From an uncultured Mycoplasmatota bacterium (GTDB lineage: Bacteria; Bacillota_I; Bacilli_A; Mycoplasmatales; Mycoplasmoidaceae): DNA of 10,765 bases. Positions within the stretch are counted from its first letter, which is position 1. Each line of letters begins with the position of its first letter. The notes beneath the pieces were generated by a model. That model was not told the DNA's origin. It worked only from the letters and a program-made list of their open reading frames with translations, and did no database searches. The position numbers and the translations under genes are program-made. Positions 8,100-10,765 of this stretch are shown here, piece after piece. The stretch spans positions 1-10,765 of the forward strand of contig CATAWQ010000027.1 in NCBI GenBank assembly GCA_949500635.1, written 5' to 3'.

Positions 8100-8974
8100 T
8101 GAGAAAAACTGTAAATATTAAACAAATGGTTAAAGATGCTGCTATGGGTCATTATGCTATAGCTCATATCAATATTAACAATCTTGAATGAATTAAAGGA
8201 GCATTATTAGCTGCTAAAGAAACTAATACTCCTATTATCTTAGGTGTGTCTGAAGGCGCTGCTAAATACATGTGTGGTTTTAAAAACATTGTTGGTATGG
8301 TAAATAATATGATTGTATCAATGGGTGTTACTCAACCTGTTGCATTACATTTAGATCACGGATCATATCAAGGTGCTATGGAAGCATTAAAGGCTGGATT
8401 TAGTTCTGTAATGTTTGATGGTTCACATTTACCATTTGATGAAAACATTGCTAAACTTAAGAAAGTACTTCTATATGCTATGCTTAAAAATGCATCTGTA
8501 GAAGCAGAGGTTGGATCTATTGGAGGACAAGAAGATGGAGTTGTTGGTAACGGTGAATTGGCAGATGTTAATCAATGTGAAACAATTTCTAAACTTCCTA
8601 TTTCATGTTTGGCAGCAGGTATTGGTAACATTCATGGTATCTATCCTAAAAACTGAAAAGGTTTGAACTTCAAACGTTTAAGTGAAATTACAAGAATTTG
8701 TAATCAAAAACCTCTTGTATTACATGGTGGAACAGGTATTCCAACAGATCAAATTAAACAGGCTATTTCTTTAGGCGTAGCTAAAATCAATGTAAATACT
8801 GAATGTCAATTAGCATTTGCTGCTGCTACAAGAAAATACATTGAAGAAAAGAAAGATTTAGATACTAATGCTAAAGGGTTTGATCCTCGTAAATTATTAA
8901 AACCAGGTACTGAAGCGATCAAAAATATGGTTATTGAAAAATTTGAAATCTTTGGCTGCAAGGGGAAAGCTTAA
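8099..8974 (+). CDS. fba: Class II fructose-1,6-bisphosphate aldolase
   Basis: The 291-residue cytosolic zinc enzyme cleaves fructose 1,6-bisphosphate to dihydroxyacetone phosphate and glyceraldehyde 3-phosphate in glycolysis. Family motifs are FNINN-like HININNLEW (23-31), GVSEGAAKY (49-57), HLDHGS (84-89, catalytic Asp86 and zinc ligand His87), SVMFDGSHLPF, VEAEVGSIGGQED, GIGNIHG (zinc ligand His179), VLHGGTG (zinc ligand His209) and KINVNTE (229-235) for phosphate binding. All catalytic residues are present and the length is normal. Two TGA codons (W31, W186) are Trp. The start is fixed by an AGGAGG 10 nt upstream and by overlap with the rpoE stop. The gene ends 9 nt before a hairpin terminator shared with the convergent surface-protein gene. 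Confidence 0.97.
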
Positions 8975-8983
8975 AACACAAAA

Positions 8984-9013
8984 AAATGTACTCAATATAA
9001 TTTGAGTACATTT
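8984..9013. terminator. Bidirectional hairpin terminator between fba and the lipoprotein gene
   Basis: A perfect 12-bp stem, AAATGTACTCAA (8984-8995) and TTGAGTACATTT (9002-9013), encloses the loop TATAAT. On the minus strand the stem is followed by seven Ts, so it is a good intrinsic terminator for the lipoprotein gene. On the plus strand the tail is only TTTCT, weaker but plausible for fba. A near-copy lies at 9803-9832. Confidence 0.85.
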
Positions 9014-9036
9014 CTAAGAATTAAATTGATTAATTA

Positions 9037-9729
9037 TTAAGATATAGTTCAACCTGATGGTAGGGAACCATTTTCTTTTAAATAATCAAGTAATTTTTGA
9101 CTATCATTACCACTAGTTGGATTAGTTACTTTAACCGTTCCTTTTGCGCTAACATTATCAAATGATGGTTTTACTGAAGTAGTAGTTCCACCTTGTCAAG
9201 CATCTCATACAATACTACTTAAATTATAGGAATAAGAAAAAACATTAACACCAATTTCTGTTAAAGTACTTGGAATTTTTGCAGAAATTAAATCAGATGA
9301 ATTAAAAGCACCATTTTCAATTGTTGTTAAACCATTTGGAAAAATAGAGGTTAATATATGGGAAGAATAAAAAGCACCGGATTTAATTGAAGCACATTTA
9401 GAACCATCAGCAAAAGTTAGATTCTTAATAAATGATGGAATAATTGATGCAAATCCAGGAGCAAAAGCTTGTTCAGCAATACTTGTTACACTAGCAGGAA
9501 TTTCCATAGTATCATATTGCCCATATTTAGCTGTATCAGCTAAAAATTCATCTGTAAAACCTGTTAAAATTGTAGAATCGTTTGGATCATACTTATAAAC
9601 TTCATCTGGTAAAATGCTTGTTTTAGTAGAGGATGATCCACAAGCAGTTGTCATAAATGGAATTGATGTTGCAAACCCAATTCCAGATGCAATACATAAA
9701 ACAGTTTTTAGTAATTTTTTATTTTTCAT
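9037..9729 (-). CDS. BspA-like leucine-rich-repeat surface lipoprotein
   Basis: The 230-residue product has a lysine-rich N-terminus and hydrophobic segment (MKNKKLLKTVLCIASG, to about residue 25) followed by MTTAC, a loose mollicute lipobox with the lipidated residue at Cys30. Then come Ser/Thr-rich linker residues and Treponema/BspA-type repeats (LRR_5 style), for example MEIPASVTSIAEQAF, FPNGLTTIENGAF and IPSTLTEIGVNVF. The C-terminal 60 residues form a separate module ending LPSGWTIS, with TGA-encoded tryptophans (W175 and others). Such proteins are usually adhesins on the cell surface; the ligand is unknown. The start is fixed by AGGAG 7 nt upstream. Expression may be phase-variable through a 19-A run in the promoter. 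It is a paralogue of the next gene upstream (9851 onward), with which it shares near-identical stretches. The surface role is inferred. Confidence 0.88.
9401..9503 (-). repeat. Segment duplicated between the two LRR genes (copy 1)
   Basis: Positions 9401-9432 match 10647-10678 at 30 of 32 bases, and 9477-9503 match 10711-10737 at all 27 bases. Both lie in the coding region just after the N-terminal linker (FADGS and IPASVTSI segments). The identity extends to silent positions, which suggests recent duplication or gene conversion between the paralogues. Confidence 0.85.
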
Positions 9730-9736
9730 ATTTTTT

Positions 9737-9741
9737 CTCCT
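9737..9741 (-). promoter_or_regulatory. Shine-Dalgarno deciding the lipoprotein start
   Basis: AGGAG on the minus strand lies 7 nt before the ATG at 9729-9727. It lies inside the extension that would follow from an upstream ATG (MNRRKN) or TTG, which argues for the downstream ATG. That choice also gives a compact lipoprotein signal peptide. Confidence 0.8.
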
Positions 9742-9750
9742 ATTCATATA

Positions 9751-9783
9751 TTTATACTCGTTTTTTTTTTTTTTTTTTTGCAA
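9751..9783 (-). promoter_or_regulatory. Putative phase-variable promoter of the lipoprotein gene
   Basis: On the minus strand a -35-like TTGCAA (9783-9778, four of six to TTGACA) is followed by a run of As, then CGAG and a -10-like TATAAA (9756-9751). The spacer is 21 bp at the present tract length; a tract four bases shorter would give the optimal 17 bp. Transcription would begin about 15 nt before the ATG, just upstream of the AGGAG. The -10 is reasonable and the -35 is weak, so the exact elements are inference. The layout matches the poly(A) promoter switch known for M. hyorhinis vlp genes. Confidence 0.55.
9761..9779 (-). repeat. Homopolymeric tract of 19 A (coding strand) in a promoter spacer
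   Basis: Nineteen consecutive Ts on the plus strand (As on the coding strand) lie 32-50 bp upstream of the lipoprotein start. It is the longest homopolymer in the window. Runs of this length are prone to slipped-strand mispairing, and the assembled length may itself vary in the population. Confidence 0.95.
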
Positions 9784-9802
9784 GAAACTTGAAAAATAAT
9801 AA

Positions 9803-9832
9803 AAATGTACCCAAATTACTTTGAGTACATTT
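9803..9832 (-). terminator. Terminator hairpin of the second LRR gene
   Basis: The arms AAATGTACCCAAA (9803-9815) and TTTGAGTACATTT (9820-9832) enclose the loop TTAC. On the minus strand the one non-Watson-Crick position becomes a U-G wobble, so the RNA stem is an unbroken 13 bp followed by TTTTT; on the plus strand it would be a C-A mismatch. This supports function in the leftward direction, downstream of the gene ending at 9851. It is a near-copy of the 8984-9013 hairpin. Confidence 0.82.
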
Positions 9833-9850
9833 ATTTAATTAAATTAATTA

Positions 9851-10765
9851 TTAAGCTTCAGCTTCTCAACCACTAGATGGAAAACCACCTTTAGTTTTTA
9901 TTCATGTTAAAAAGTTGTCAGAACTAATTGATGGATTGAAAGATTTAACTTTTCCTGTAGGTGAAATATTCAAAAATGCATTTTGATTAATAGTTACTAC
10001 AGAGTCATAGTTATCTGCTAAATTTCAAGTAATATAGTTTAATGTTGTACAACCAGAAAAAGCACCTTCTCCAATTGTTTTTAAATTACTTGGAAAATTA
10101 ACTGAAGTTAATAAATTACAAGTACAGAAAGTTCAAGAACCAATTGAAGTCAAACTACTTGGAAAGCTAACAATGGTTAAATTTGAGCACAGAAAAAAAG
10201 CATAATTTTCAATAGATAATAAATTTATAGAATTTAATAAACCGATAGAAGTTAAAGAAAGACACGCTTGAAAAGCATAATTTTTAATTGATATTAAACT
10301 GCTCGGAAATGTTACTGAAGTTATTGAACAACAAGTCAAAAAAGCATTTTCAGCAATAAAAGTAATATTATCAGGAATTTCTATATCTCCACATGCTAAA
10401 CCTCCTACTATAACTGATGAACTATTCCAAGAAGTTGTTCCTTTTTTTCCAGAAATTACTGCTTTTCCTTTTGGCCCTAATTGTTCAACGTGATAATAGT
10501 CATTATCAATTTTTATATCTTTAATTGAATTATATTGTTGAAAAGCATCAGTGGCAATTGAAGATAGTTTTGTACAATTGGATAAGTCAATAGAAGTTAT
10601 TGATGAGCAATTCTTTAAAATAAGACTACCAATTGAAGAACAAACAGATCCATCAGCAAAAGTTAAATTCTTAATAAAAGAAGGAATTTTATTTGCAAAA
10701 GCATCATCACCAATACTTGTTACACTAGCAGGAATTTGCATTGTATCGCAAATTCCATCATTATA
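9851..10765 (-). CDS. BspA-like leucine-rich-repeat protein, 5' end outside window
   Basis: The last 304 residues of a larger protein are visible; the reading frame is open through the right edge, so signal peptide and start are not seen. The first residues seen, around DTMQIPASVTSI, align with DTMEIPASVTSI of the neighbouring lipoprotein, and IPSFIKNLTFADGS is identical in both. LRR_5/TpLRR repeats follow (SIATDAF, FIAENAF, SIKNYAF, SIENYAF, SIGSWTF, TIGEGAF), often with Cys at the repeat turn. They are interrupted by a BspA-type island (IKIDNDYYHVEQLG through VIVGGLACGDIEIPDN). The last 60 residues resemble the tail of the neighbour and end PSSGWEAEA. Several TGA codons are Trp. By analogy it is a surface lipoprotein; the ligand is unknown. 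Confidence 0.87.
10647..10737 (-). repeat. Segment duplicated between the two LRR genes (copy 2)
   Basis: This is the partner of 9401-9503: 10647-10678 matches at 30 of 32 bases and 10711-10737 at 27 of 27. The copies are in direct orientation about 1.2 kb apart, so homologous exchange between them would delete or fuse the intervening sequence. Confidence 0.85.

Noticed and set aside
9730..9783. N-terminal extension of the lipoprotein from a TTG at 9783, with the poly(A) run coding for lysines
   Set aside because: No ribosome binding site precedes it, it would bury the AGGAG and a good -10, and a lysine tract in front would spoil the signal peptide. The ATG at 9729 is better supported.
1..10765. 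CRISPR arrays, tRNA or rRNA genes, transposases
   Set aside because: No regularly spaced repeats, no cloverleaf-like or rRNA-like GC-richer segments, and no transposase motifs were seen; the window is almost fully accounted for by the listed genes.

Overview
The window looks like the replication-origin region of a small, very AT-rich mollicute (mycoplasma-type) genome. UGA must be read as tryptophan: DnaA, YidC, GltX, the HD-domain protein, the RNA polymerase delta subunit, aldolase and both surface proteins are intact only under translation table 4. In YidC 13 of 15 Trp codons are TGA. The order rpmH-rnpA-yidC-rsmA-(ispE)-gltX-HD protein resembles that of the Pneumoniae group (Mycoplasma genitalium/pneumoniae, Ureaplasma, Malacoplasma). 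BspA-like leucine-rich surface proteins would suit a host- or protist-associated member such as the Malacoplasma/Ca. M. girerdii lineage. That placement is inference from memory, not a search.

Layout. (1) 1-1750, minus strand: the N-terminal part of dnaN and the complete dnaA, separated by a 120-bp AT-rich gap (245-364) that is the best oriC candidate. It holds one DnaA-box-like 9-mer and a 12-bp inverted repeat. (2) 1751-1800: a 50-bp divergent promoter region with a short palindrome. (3) 1801-7640, plus strand: a tightly packed run, rpmH, rnpA, yidC, rsmA, ispE, gltX and a COG1078-type HD phosphohydrolase. Neighbours overlap by 1-11 nt or lie 1 nt apart, mostly without Shine-Dalgarno sequences. 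(4) 7641-8974, plus strand: a probable second transcription unit, rpoE (delta subunit) and fba (class II aldolase). (5) 8975-10765, minus strand: an accessory surface-protein region with two paralogous BspA-like leucine-rich-repeat genes. The first (9037-9729) is a complete lipoprotein and the second (9851 to the window edge) is 5'-truncated by the window. Each is followed by a nearly identical terminator hairpin; the first hairpin is shared convergently with fba.

How the genes work together. The first eight kilobases are housekeeping: replication initiation and clamp (dnaA, dnaN), ribosome and tRNA maturation (rpmH, rnpA, rsmA), membrane protein insertion (yidC), glutamyl-tRNA synthesis (gltX), one isoprenoid-precursor kinase (ispE), nucleotide hydrolysis (HD protein), transcription (rpoE) and glycolysis (fba).

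The most interesting part is the surface-protein region. The complete lipoprotein gene has a run of 19 A residues (coding strand) between a plausible -10 (TATAAA) and a weak -35-like TTGCAA. This arrangement resembles the poly(A) promoter switch of Mycoplasma hyorhinis vlp genes and suggests phase-variable expression. The two paralogues also share a C-terminal module ending in a PSGW/PSSGW motif, plus near-identical DNA segments that could recombine.
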